From: Leuctra nigra
Lineage: Eukaryota > Arthropoda > Insecta > Plecoptera > Leuctridae
DNA: 64,000 bases
Direction of reading: 5' to 3'
Assembly (NCBI GenBank): GCA_934045905.1
Contig: OW203765.1
Span: 20,957,409-21,021,408 of the forward strand
The position numbers were made by a program, and so were the translations under genes. The notes beneath the pieces were generated by a model that saw only the letters and a program-made list of their open reading frames with translations, made no database searches and had not been told where the DNA came from. Below are positions 1-11,800 of the stretch, in pieces (the stretch's first letter is position 1; the number at the start of each line of letters is the position of its first letter).

Positions 1-179
1 TCGTTTCTCGATGATGAACGATAGAATCACGAATATATCCGTTAAACAAGACTAAAGCAAGATATCATTCGGCGGCATGAATCCATCTAGAGTCTCTGAC
101 TCTACATCAGAATCTCAGAATCTTATCAGAATCTTACTCTGATCACTATCAGAGTAATCATAGAGTGATTGATCACTTA

Positions 180-252
180 TACACCGGGAGGGGGGGGGGG
201 GGGGGGGGGCAATGGGGACGCTTGCCTCCCTCATGCCCCCCCCCCCCCCCTT
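180..252. repeat. Poly-G / poly-C tract pair
   Basis: About 20 consecutive G residues at 188-210 are followed 25 bases later by about 14 C residues. The two tracts could pair as a hairpin. Such tracts are also common places for sequencing and assembly error. Confidence 0.7.
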
Positions 253-360
253 GGATATCAGGAAATCAACATTTTTGTGGTGTTTTACATAATATAGTTG
301 GCCCCCAATGATTTAAAGGCTTCTTGACAGCGAGGTCATTATTGTGCATACTTTCCTAGG

Positions 361-1713
361 AGGGCACCGGTCCGAGGGAGTCTGTTACCCAAGGCCGTCT
401 GGTTGCAGGCAATGCTGTTGATGATCTGCCTCGCTGCCTTGAATCTCCCCTGATTCGTGCTAGCGATGATCACGTAGAGGGCACCGGTCCGAGGGAGTCT
501 GGTACCTAAGACTACTCCTCCTCTAACACACGCCGTCTGGTTCCAGGCAATGCTGTTGATGATCTGCCTCGCTGCCTTGAATCTCGCCTGCTTCGTGCTA
601 GCGATGATCACGTAGAGGGCACCGGTCCGAGGGAGTCTGGTACCTAAGATTACTCCTCCTCTAACACACGCCGTCTGGTTCCAGGCAATGCTGTTGATGA
701 TCTGCCTCGCTGCATTGAATATTGCTTGCTTCGTGCTAGCGATGATCACGTAGAGGGCACCGGTCCGAGGGAGTCTGGTACCTAAGATTACTCCTCCTCT
801 AACACACGCCGTCTGGTTCCAGGCGATGATGTTGATGATCTGCCTCGCTGCATTGAATCTCGCCTGCTTCGTGCTAGCGATGATCACGTAGAGGGCACCG
901 GTCCGAGGGAGTCTGGTACCTAAGATTACTCCTCCTCTAACACACGCCGTCTGGTTCCAGGCGATGATGTTGATGATCTGCCTCGCTGCATTGAATCTCG
1001 CCTGCTTCGTGCTAGCGATGATCACGTAGAGGGCACCGGTCCGAGGGAGTCTGGTACCTAAGATTACTCCTCCTCTAACACACGCCGTCTGGTTCCAGGC
1101 GATGATGTTGATGATCTGCCTCGCTGCATTGAATCTCGCCTGCTTCGTGCTAGCGATGATCACGAAGAGGGCACCGGTCCGAGGGTGTCTGGTACCTAAG
1201 ATTACTCCTCCTCTAACACACGCCGTCTGGTTCCAGGCGATGATGTTGATGATCTGCCTCGCTGCATTGAATCTCGCCTGCTTCGTGCTAGCGATGATCA
1301 CGTAGAGGGCACCGGTCCGAGGGAGTCTGGTACCTAAGATTACTCCTCCTCTAACACACGCCGTCTGGTTCCAGGCAATGCTGTTGATGATCTGCCTCGC
1401 TGCCTTGAATCTCGCCTGCTTCGTGCTAGCGATGATCACGTAGAGGGCACCGCTCCGAGGGAGTCTGTTACCTAAGATTACTCCTCCTCTAACACACGCC
1501 GTCTGGTTGCAGGCAATGCTGTTGATGATCTGCCTCGCTGCCTTGAATCTCGCCTGCTTCGTGCTAGCGATGATCACGTAGAGGGCACCGGTCCGAGGGA
1601 GTCTGGTACCTAAGATTACTCCTCCTCTAACACACGCCGTCTGGTTCCAGGCGATGATGTTGATGATCTGCCTCGCTGCATTGAATCTCGCCTGCTTCGT
1701 GCTAGCGATGATC
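361..1713 (+). repeat. 138-bp minisatellite containing a splice acceptor and exon start, ten copies
   Basis: The unit repeats at exactly 138 bases. Exon-like starts fall at 409, 547, 685, 823, 961, 1099, 1237, 1375, 1513 and 1651. Each unit has about 75 bases of intron, including a pyrimidine-rich tract and CAG acceptor, then 63 bases encoding the first 21 residues of the terminal exon. In most upstream copies the exon-like part runs into ACG TAG, a stop. The copy at 1099 has ACG AAG and stays open into the next copy. Because 138 is divisible by three, long spurious ORFs run through the array on the minus strand. Two sequence subtypes are mixed, with GCAATGCTG or GCGATGATG starts. Confidence 0.9.
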
Positions 1714-1890
1714 GAGCACTCCTCCGACACTGTGCGCAAGAGTTACTGCGGCAACGTGGAACACATGACGGACGCGGACATGAAGTATACCACCCTCGTT
1801 CTCGGCCTCCTGTGTTTGTTCAACGCAGTCCTCATGGTCATTGACGTGGTCCTCACAGTATTGCAGACCAGGGGCAGGTTGCAGCAGTGA
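1651..1890 (+). CDS. Terminal exon of a multi-pass membrane protein
   Basis: I do not recognise the family. The exon opens in phase 0 directly after a good 3' splice site (CTCCTCCTCTAAC branch/pyrimidine region, then GGTTCCAG) and encodes about 79 residues ending at TGA 1888-1890. It has two strongly hydrophobic helices, one at the start (MMLMICLAALNLACFVLAMI) and one near the end (TTLVLGLLCLFNAVLMVIDV). A short polar loop between them contains one Cys, and the tail is basic. This looks like the last two helices of a tetraspan protein, MARVEL-like by general pattern only. Earlier exons must lie left of the window or be unrecognised in the first 330 bases. AATAAA lies 186 bases downstream. The oddity is that the first 21 codons and the splice acceptor are repeated nine more times upstream, so which acceptor is used is uncertain. 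Confidence 0.6.
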   Translation, partial: AMMLMICLAALNLACFVLAMIEHSSDTVRKSYCGNVEHMTDADMKYTTLVLGLLCLFNAVLMVIDVVLTVLQTRGRLQQ

Positions 1891-2075
1891 CACATATCAT
1901 ATGCTTGCTAGGAAATTTAATTTTATTGTACATATTTTTCGTTTCATTACTAAAGCTTATTTAAAAAAGATCATTCATAATTATTAAATTCAGAACAGTA
2001 TTAAAAATATAATTATGATTGCATGATTTTTGGGTTTATAAGGACCTAGCAATTTTGTACCTATGAGCTATTTTT

Positions 2076-2081
2076 AATAAA
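2076..2081 (+). terminator. Candidate polyadenylation signal AATAAA
   Basis: An exact AATAAA lies 186 bases after the TGA of the membrane-protein exon and just before the 50-bp minisatellite. It is the first such signal downstream and plausibly ends the transcript. Confidence 0.5.
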
Positions 2082-2137
2082 ATATCAAGGAAACACAGGC
2101 AATCTGGCAAGTAGAATGTATGTTAGTTTAGCACGAT

Positions 2138-4080
2138 TAAAGTAGTGTGTGGGTAATCTCGGCGCATTGACAGCAAGTGAAATGATTGTAAGTAGTGTGT
2201 GGGTCACCCCGGCATAGCGACAGCATGTAAAATAATTCAGTAGTGTGTGGGTCACCTCGGCACATTGACGGCTAGAGAAATGATTGTAAGTAGTGTGTGG
2301 GTCACCCCGGCATAGCGACAGCATGTAAAATAATTCAGTAGTGTGTGGGTCACCTCGGCACATTGACAGCAAGTGAAATGATTGTAAGTAGTGTGTGGGT
2401 CACCCCGGCGCAACGACAGCAAGTAAAATGATTCAGTAGTGTGTGGGTCACCCCGGCGCATTGACAGCAAGTGAAATGATTGTAAGTAGTGTGTGGGTCA
2501 CCCCGGCGCAATGACAGCAAGTGAAATGATTCAGTAGTGTGTGGGTCACCCCGGCGCATTGACAGCAAGTGAAATGATTGTAAGTAGTGTGTGGGTCATC
2601 CCGGCATAGCGACAGCATGTGAAATAATTCAGTAGTGTGTGGGTCACCTCGGCACATTGACGGCTAGAGAAATGATTGTAAGTAGTGTGTGGGTCACCCC
2701 GGCGCAACGACAGCAAGTGAAAATGATTGTAAGTAGTGTGTGGGTCACCCCGGCGCAACGACAGCAAGTGAAATGATTGTAAGTAGTGTGTGGGTCACCC
2801 CGGCGCAACGATAGCAAGTGAAATGATTGTAAGTAGTGTGTGGGTCACCCCGGCGCAACGACAGCAAGTGAAATGATTGTAAGTAGTGTGTGGGTCATCC
2901 CGGCGCAACGACAGCAAGTAAAATGAGTCAGTAGTGTGTGGGTCACCCCGGCGCATTGACAGCAAGTGAAATGATTGTAAGTAGTGTGTGGGTCACCCCG
3001 GCGCAATGACAGCAAGTGAAATGATTCAGTAGTGTGTGGGTCACCCCGGCGCATTGACAGCAAGTGAAATGATTGTAAGTAGTGTGTGGGTCATCCCGGC
3101 ATAGCGACAGCATGTGAAAACATTCAGTAGTGTGTGGGTCACCTCGGCACATTGACGGCTAGAGAAATGATTGTAAGTAGTGTGTGGGTCACCCCGGCGC
3201 AACGACAGCAAGTGAAAATGATTGTAAGTAGTGTGTGGGTCACCCCGGCGCAACGACAGCAAGTGAAATGATTGTAAGTAGTGTGTGGGTCACCCCGGCG
3301 CAACGATAGCAAGTGAAATGATTGTAAGTAGTGTGTGGGTCACCCCGGCGCAACGACAGCAAGTGAAATGATTGTAAGTAGTGTGTGGGTCATCCCGGCG
3401 CAACGACAGCAAGTGAAATGATTTAAGTAGTGTGTGGGTCACCCCGGCGCAACGATAGCAAGTGAAATGATTGTAAGTAGTGTGTGGGTCACCCCGGCGC
3501 AACGACAGCAAGTGAAATATTGTAAGTAGTGTGTGGGTCATCCCGGCAACGACAGCAAGTGAAATGATTGTAAGTAGTGTGTGGGTCACCCCGGCGCAAC
3601 CAAAGCAAGTGAAATGATTGTAAGTAGTGTGTGGGTCACCCCGGCGCAACGATAGCAAGTGAAATGATTGTAAGTAGTGTGTGGGTCACCCCGGCGCAAC
3701 GATAGCAAGTGAAATGATTGTAAGTTGTGTGTGGGTCACCCCGGCGCAACGACAGCAAGTGAAATGATTGTAAGTAGTGTGTGGGTCACCCCGGCGCAAC
3801 GATAGCAAGTGAAATGATTGTAAGTAGTGTGTGGGTCACCCCGGCGCAACGACAGCAAGTGAAATGATTGTAAGTAGTGTGTGGGTCATCCCGGCGCAAC
3901 GATAGCAAGTGAAATGATTGTAAGTAGTGTGTGGGTCACCCCGGCGCAACGACATCATGTGAAATGATTGTAAGTAGTGTGTGGGTCACCCCGGCGCAAC
4001 GACAGCAAGTGAAATGATTGTAAGTAGAGTGTGGGTCACCCCGGCGCAACGACAGCAAGTGAAATGATTCAGTAGTGTGT
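2138..4080. repeat. 48-50-bp minisatellite, about 40 copies
   Basis: The unit is built around AGTAGTGTGTGGGTCACC, then CCGGCGCAACGACAGCAAGTG, ending in AAATGATTGTA (50-bp type) or AAATGATTCA (48-bp type). The left part mixes both types and several variants (CATAGCG, CACATTG, CATTGAC). The right part, from about 3180 on, is almost all 50-bp units. A block near 2400-2810 recurs 495 bases later, so several units were copied together. The many minus-strand ORFs here are read-through of the repeat and are not genes. Confidence 0.92.
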
Positions 4081-4359
4081 ATGTGAATCAATTTTGATTA
4101 GTTTGTGTTGCATTGTATGAATTGTTATGTATTGCATGAATATTTACAAACTGTATGAGAGTTACTGCTCAGTTCTCTTCTGGTGTGACCTTGGGTTGAA
4201 TAGAATTAATAAATAGTTCAAAAGATGCTTTGACAATCAAGATCTTGTCAGATTTGCCAAAAATGTGTAGAATACGAAAAATAGAATTTTGTTCAAACGC
4301 TACCTACACAGCAGATCAGACAAGTGGAGCAAAATTTCGATCAAAGAAGCAGTGTGAAC

Positions 4360-5216
4360 TAGAGGTAAGCGCGTGAGTGATTTTTGACTCACGCGCGGTC
4401 TCGTCAAGCGGACATGTTCTTCACTCTTGCACGCGTGTTCTGCATTTCGCTCACAAAATGCCCTGCATTCCTGCAAATTTCCTGCAGGAAATCTTATGGA
4501 CTTATGCACGCTCACGAATAACAACTCAAGCAGTCACTTACATTGATAAATACAAAGTTTCATGCTTTGTTTGGGTGAGGTAAGACAGAGTCAGATCAGA
4601 TCCTCAGATTTTTGATACACAAAATAACTTTTTCTTTACAAAGAACTGTCGAGTCAAATGTAGTTTGAGAAATGTAAATTGGTCAACATTTACATCTCTT
4701 TTCTGATATACCGCTTATCAAGCATCCCAAAATTTAAAATAACAATCACAACTTGAATGAACACCAAAATGACAATCCCTGGCCAAAATACAGAGAAATC
4801 TGTTGTTCGTAATGAGAAATGATGTCAAAATTAAGAAAATCATGCCCCGCAGGGCGTTTTTTTATTTTGAATATGAAAGTAACTAATTTGGGAAACTGAA
4901 ATGGCTGCATTATGGGTAAAAAATCATTAGTAGAATATTATTTATTTGAATCATGTATGTGTGAATAATGTATGAATGTCATGTACCTACGGAACACATT
5001 AAAAAAGGTCTGTGAATATGACCCAAAACTATTTCAAATCTATAATAGGTATTCAGGACTGAAGAAACTCTGAAGTAGACCAAGCACAGTTGCATGTCAC
5101 GACCCTGTCGCATGACTGGATTCATGCGAGACCAGTAACTTTGCACACTCACGCACGACTTTTAGCAGTGGTGTGCACACTCACGATAAAAGTCGTGAGT
5201 CACGCGCTCACCTCTA
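4360..5216. mobile_element. Non-autonomous hAT-type DNA transposon
   Basis: The element is bounded by the perfect 8-bp direct repeat GTGTGAAC at 4352-4359 and 5217-5224. Its terminal inverted repeats start TAGAGGTAAGCGCGTGAGT and end in the complement of TAGAGGTGAGCGCGTGACT. The internal 780 bases have no transposase ORF. An 8-bp duplication and short TAGAG-type ends fit the hAT superfamily. Confidence 0.85.
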
Positions 5217-5224
5217 GTGTGAAC

Positions 5225-5300
5225 TGCATGCCCTGACAACTAGAATAACCGGCAAGTGAGAGGTCCCGGGTTTGAGCCCCGGTTCGGGTGGATGTTTCAC
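5225..5300 (+). mobile_element. Possible tRNA-derived SINE fragment
   Basis: GGTCCCGGGTTTGAGCCCCGG resembles a pol III B box with a T-arm-like stem. No clear A box or tail is visible, so this may be an old SINE head or chance. Confidence 0.3.
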
Positions 5301-5742
5301 AACGCACATCCCTTCATATAATCCTGACTCTAGGAAGTTTTCCCAGAAACCTACATTCTCAACAATTTTTCTCCTAGTCACTTATCACTTAATGAGGGAA
5401 TTATGGCTCAGAAATAAATACAACAAAAAATGAGTTGCATATTTTTATATTTATATTTTTAAATATATTTAAAATTATATTAATAATTTTACTTTTATTA
5501 TAGCAATATTTAATTAAAACAGAAACAAACACACATACTTATTGTTTTGTAGGAACTGATTTTGTACTGACAATATATATTGAATACTTGCACAACCATA
5601 GGAGTAAAATAAATGTCCCCTCAGTAGAAAAATACACATTAGGTACTTGTAGAAAACAAGGACACAAAATATTTATAATTTAAGAGCTAGAATTGGAATC
5701 ATCGTGCATTGATCAGGTACATGAAGACAGGTTGGTCTGAAG

Positions 5743-5833
5743 TTATATCTCGTCTCCATCTCGGGGGCAGTCGAGATCCCGGTAGTCCGTGATCTGGCGG
5801 CCGCTCATGTCCAAGATGCCGGGAGCAAGTGGC
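5743..5833 (-). CDS. Ars2: Ars2 last exon, cap-binding-complex tail
   Basis: Encodes [20 protein letters not shown] then DCPRDGDEI and TAA. The YRDLD(A/C)P motif matches the C-terminus of animal Ars2, known for contacting the cap-binding complex. The single leading base completes an Arg codon begun in exon 16. A minus-strand AATAAA occurs near 5494-5499, about 250 bases downstream. Confidence 0.92.
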
Positions 5834-8800
5834 CTGGAGACAACAAGTGTGTTCATTAGCCAAGATACAATCATATTCATAACTGATCGTTTAGCTTTTT
5901 AATAGGTTGATATGATACACTCTCTCTAGTCTCATTGAAGGCCTAAAACATGGTTGTTTAGAAAAATCATCTTTTATGTCCATCTAATAAATTAGAGAAT
6001 ATTTATATCAGAAACTAGACACAAGTTTTTAACTGTAGAGAGAATTGTGTACGCTATTATCTTATTAATACCTAATGTAAAAGTTTATTGAGATAGAAGA
6101 TTGAATTGACTTGCATCCACCAAACCTTCTAAAAGCAGTCCTGCTATTAAAGCAGAATTGTCACTACAGGTAGCCGAAATATTTCTTGTCGAGTTTGAAT
6201 TTGAAATAGATATTTGACTAAAGTTTGTTCACGATAAGAATTTCACTGACGTTTTAGTCGATCACGTCGTTCATTGGTCAGTCACTTGAACACTGCCCTG
6301 TCAATGGCAAGACTTTCTTCTTTGAATTATTGAAATTGTATAAATTATGTCAAATACACTATTTTTATTATTAGAAAATATTAGAAAAATTCAATCGAAT
6401 TGATTTATTTCCATCTACAGTCGTATTATACATAGTTTTGGATTATTCTATTGATATTTTCATATGTAGGTATACAATTGTTCATTTGACTACAGTAGTA
6501 TCTACACGGCCGCCATTACGGCTTGCAATTCTAATCGTGAATGAACTTTATGTTGGTACCTGCCGCGGTTGAAGCCGCCACGGAAGCCTCGCGGCATGCC
6601 GTACATGCCGGCGGGGTTGTAGTAGGGCTGCATCATCGGATGTCGCATGGCTCGGCCACACCCTCGCTGCCAGCCTCTGTTGGAAACAACAGTACCATCT
6701 CGTTGTCAAGTCATCAGAAAACATTTGAAATATTGATTTATATAACAAAAGATGTTATAGAAGACAAGAAATGAGCTGGGAGTGGAAAAGTTAAGTCTGA
6801 AGATCAAGAGAGATTGAGATGATTGTGGCACATGAGGAGAATGGGAGAAGAGAGAATTTCTACAAAGAGTGATAGAAGTGAGGATTTGGGGAGAGTAAGT
6901 AGAGAGAAATGGTGGGAAGACAGAGAGAGATGGAAGGAATTGGTGGAGCGACAGGTGTAGGAGTTTGATGTTGGGTGATATAATAATAAATGACAAATAT
7001 TATAATATATAATATAGTTTAAAAATCAAGTTCTTCAAATTTTAAAAATAAATAAGGAACACTTGTTGATTGTGAAATTATTGATACTGGATTTGTCATT
7101 CCCTTTCGTCTTTTTATCTATTGCTGGAGAAAGAGACGATGCAACTAACCCGGACGATGGGAAGGAGTCTCTGCGGTACGGATCCCGCACACCGGGAGTA
7201 GCGGCACTCGGCTCACACGGCTTCGGCCGCTTGGCGTCGCGCAAGTAGTTGTTGAAGTACTCCGTCTGCGAGCAAACAAGTCAATGCCATGGCTGTCGGC
7301 AACATCTGTACCATCAGCGGATGTACATGCGAGTTCAAATGTGCACTTACAAGCAAAATGCTTTACCTTTATCAAACTTCAGAGTGGGTTTTTGACAACT
7401 TGAACTTGACTTGAAACCTGCTGAACCCTATTACATTCTATATTGGGCATTTAATGTAGATTTTACTCCCAATTATCCCAATATATTGGATGAAATTGGG
7501 TCCATAAATGAAAGTATATACTTGAGCACATAAATGTGGACTAAAAAACACTTTATATAGAAAAAACCTTTCTCAATATTCTGTTCAAGTTCAAGGTAGG
7601 TACCTAGTAGCAAAATTTAAAAAAACATTCTTTACCTACTAGAACATATTTTTATTAAATCGGTACCTACCTACCTATAAAATTAGTTAATATTTTAATT
7701 CATCACACCTTTTCCTAAATTAATAATTATATCTTCATAAGTCAAAATAGTAAATAAATACTATTATTGCATGCCATTCACAAAACCTTTTTTATACAAT
7801 GGATAGATATTAAATAATAATAGGTAGGTATTACAAGAATAATACTAAGGATACTAACATACATTGACCTATGATCAGGGGCGAAGCGTCAGGGGAGACA
7901 GGGGAGACACTGTCTCCCCTGTTAAAATGATATAATGTGCTAATATATATTTCATTAACCTGAAATTATTGTAATTGTTTTATTTTCATTTGATATATCA
8001 ATTAGTGTTTGATTTAAACTCATTGAGTGTCATTTGAAAATCGTGTTCAATTTGGCGCTGTTATGAAGCTTGGCTCAGCCCGCGCAATTCCAATCGGGTA
8101 TCCCAATAACATGGGAGACTTTCTCAGATACGTCTACCTCGTTTATCTCTCATCCTTCTTCCACTCGTTGTTTCCAGCTTTGGATGTTTTCTTTCTCTCT
8201 CGCACTCGCAAGTCAAAGGCGCTATCCTATGCCTCATGTGGGTAGTCTGTTTGCTAATATAGTGAAATAAAAGACATGTCTACTGTGCTATTTTAGTCCA
8301 GTAGCCAAGCCACAGTACCAAGCGATTCATTTCGACTGTACTCGTCACACACCGACACGAAATTCACTCACTCACACATACGCGCATTTAAAACCCATGC
8401 GCGGCAACACATAATTCTCAGAATAGCAGTAAACTATAAAATATGGGTTGACATCTGAGTTGACATAAAACTAATTCTTCACCCAATGAAATTACCTACG
8501 TTGTACACAATCATGCAATTTTTTATTATAGATTATTGTGATTATTGCGTTGAATTGTGTCTCCCCAATGTTGGGATGCACGCCTCGCCACTGCCTATGA
8601 TATATAATACGTTATGGATTAAAAAATGAAATTGATCAGAACTGTGGAAGTCTTGAACTTACATCTTTGCGGACTCCCTCGATGTTGACGGGGAACTTGT
8701 TGAATGCGTGTTTGCGGACGTAGTCAGCGGACTGGAACTTCTTGCCCGACAGCTGGAACAGCCACTTCTTGGGCCCGAGCTCCGTCGTGTGGGCCGTGAT

Positions 8801-11800
8801 GAACTTGTCCACCTCCCTGGCCGACGTTGTCAAGGAACAACACAAGGATATGCGACACTCACAGAGTTCATGATAGAAGAAAGCTGTCAGACATCATGCA
8901 AGTTAATGGTATTTGAAAGGCACTTTTAATCCGCTCTAGACTGAGTCGGTCTGTCGCTGGCTACGTTGGAGTTTAGTTCAATAAATTTGTTTCATAGTTG
9001 CAATTACAGACGTGAAAAACGTTTACAAAGAACTATGTATTATCTCCTCTAAGAGAAGATGAATGTAATCTACATAAAAATTATCCATTTATCAGCGAAG
9101 TTGCTACATTTCAACAGCTTTTAAGGTGTCAGAAGTCCATTTAGGGCCAGTTTTACAATTGTTATTAAAGTACTGATTAACTAACTGATGATTCGAGTGG
9201 TATTTCTGGCTCTGTTAGTACTCTTAGGTCCAAATTTTCAATACTCTGCTAAAATCAATAATTAAGTTAACCCAGAATATCATTGGTTGTTGCCATGACA
9301 ATACAGTCCTAAACAACCGTTTAAAAGTTAGCAGAGTATTGAAAGACTGGCCATTTATCTGTGAAGAGAAATTGAAAAAAAAAGCAACCAATGAAAAACC
9401 TACCAGAAATTACTACTTTAACCCTCCGAGATATCAAATACTTCTAACGGCATTAAAATCTGTCCCATAGAAGCAGCAGAGCTGAACGAATCAGGACGTG
9501 AAAGCCGACTGCTGACACCCAAGAGATCGCATAAGGAAGGATACAAGTCGGGGTCCTTGAGCCCCAGCTCCCGCAGCTCTACGTCCGAGATGACCGTGTC
9601 GGGCGTGAGGAACGTGCGCTGCAGGTTCTGCTCCAGCTCCTCGCAGTACGTGGTCACGTCCTCACGCGGGATCTGAAACATCCTTCTCATTCTCATTGCT
9701 GGTTCCATAGCTTGGAGTATTAGGGTACAACAATTGTGACTATTCGTTGACTTCTACTACAATATCAAATTGACAAGAATAGTTTGGATATCCAATCGAT
9801 TGAAACTAAATTCAGATGACATAGAGTTAATTAAAAAATTATAATTAACCACCAAAAAAGGTCAGTGAAACGTTAGGTAACAGGAGAAGTGGTGGGATTA
9901 TTTCAAGATTTAATTAATCAAACACATAAACCTTTTCGAATACTTCAATCAAATTATCGAATACTTATTTGAAATTTACTGCTCATATTGTACCGTGATA
10001 GAAGGGGAATACAATCCACACAAAAGGTTCTATTTCTTGAGAAAACCATGAGCTTTTACAGCTTTTGAGTTCTCATATTAAACACAGAGTAGTAAATGCT
10101 GTAGCTCTCAGTGAGTAGTGAAAGTGTTACGGAAAACGAGAAGTACCTAGCTACATTGTAGTCTCAATAAGTGGTGAAATTAGTGATCACCAACAAATGG
10201 AGTCTTTTGTATGATACTTCTTCCCTTCTTTCCGGTAAAAAGAGCAAATACCACGAAAAAGTAAACATTTTAGAGCACTGCATAGGGGACTTCTGTTTAC
10301 GATCAAATGCTTACGTTACAGTTTATTAAAAGAAGGAATCACAGAACAGATTGGATTTCATTGTCCTAAGCATCCATTTTGTAACTACAAGTCAGTGTTT
10401 CTAGAGGCAGAGACAGGGACATACGTATGCCTTGGGCGGCGGACCGCGCACGTGGATGATGCCGATGCGGTGCGGCATCTGGTGCTCGTTGACGTACTCG
10501 CAGCTGCGGTAGAAGTCGACGGAGAAAACAGTGCGCAGGTAGAGCACGAGGCCGTCGAGGAAGCGGGCGAGGCGGGCGACGTCTTCGCTCGACGCCATCG
10601 CCACCGCGCAGCCCACCTGGCCGTCCTCGCGGTCCGCACCCGTCACAGCTGCAGAACATATCATAAGTAGAGATGGGTCGATACCACATTTTCACCGATA
10701 CCGATACTTGTACCGATACCTGCTTATTGATTTACGATACCGATACTATCGCCGATACTTTTGTAACCTTAATTTTTATAGATTATGTGCACGTGTGATT
10801 TCAGGGTTAGGTACATCAAATTAAGTACTCATTTTCCCTATGTACTCAACAAAACAAAATGCATTACCTTTACAAAAAAAAATCAGTTTGAAATCATGTT
10901 TTATAGTAAATTGGTTCCAGACACCACTTTTATTCCGTTTGGAACACATCACATTAAAAATAAGTTATGCCTAACAAAATAATGCAAGACGCCATGAAAG
11001 AAGTTGGAAGAACTGCAGGAAACCTCGATCAAAGCGGCGCTCTGATTGGTCGATGCTCATTGTACATAAGCCAATGGTGTTTTAGCTTCTATAATAGTGT
11101 GTTGAGCAACAGCCAATGGGGAAACAGTCTTTGTGAAACGCGGAAAAATTCAAAAGTATTGGTTCAAAAGTATCGCCAAATATGGCCAAAAAAATTGAAG
11201 TATCGGCGATACTCCGATACCTATGGTATCGGTGGTATCGCGAGTATTGGTATCGGTATTGGCCCATCTCTAATCATAAGGAATGGAGCCTTTTTATGAA
11301 CACTACATTCAAATTCATTTAAAAATAAGTTTAGATTCATTATTATGACTCAGCTAAAGTAAGTATACACATTGCATTGCATTGGAAAGGGAATGTACCT
11401 ACAATTATTTGTTCCCGGACTTGAAATAATTCAAATGACAAGTTTACGAAGTCGAGGATCCAAACTGTGGGAAATTAGCATAGAAAAGTGGTTCTCAACA
11501 GGTGAGGAATTATCTATTCGCGTTTTCGGGCTGACCAGATGGCAGCACTTTCCAGGCCGCTATAACCACCATGACACTGCGCAGTGACGCGCATTGGTTT
11601 GTTTACGTTGTTTGGTGTCATGGCGTCATGGCGGAATCGAAATGTCAGTGAAGGTGTAATAACTTGTGAGTTGTGTTGTTTACATTATTACAGTAAACCC
11701 TCATTATTTCGAACTTCAATAATTCGAATTAAGGGGTAAATTCGAACTAGGTGGATAATCCCAGTGTTCAGTATAGGCTTTACAATGTTAAATAATTTTG

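Noticed and set aside
339..1739. 466-codon minus-strand ORF of 46-residue repeats
   Set aside because: It is the antisense of a 138-bp minisatellite. The open frame follows from the unit length being a multiple of three, and the plus strand carries the real exon.
2085..3658. Series of 70-120-codon minus-strand ORFs
   Set aside because: All are read-through of the 50-bp minisatellite, with shifting frames and no coding character.
2138..4080. CRISPR-like regular array
   Set aside because: Repeats are contiguous with no unique spacers, and the genome is eukaryotic.
9418..9708. Separate 96-residue gene
   Set aside because: The first part is Ars2 exon 13 in phase with its neighbours; the rest is intron read-through.
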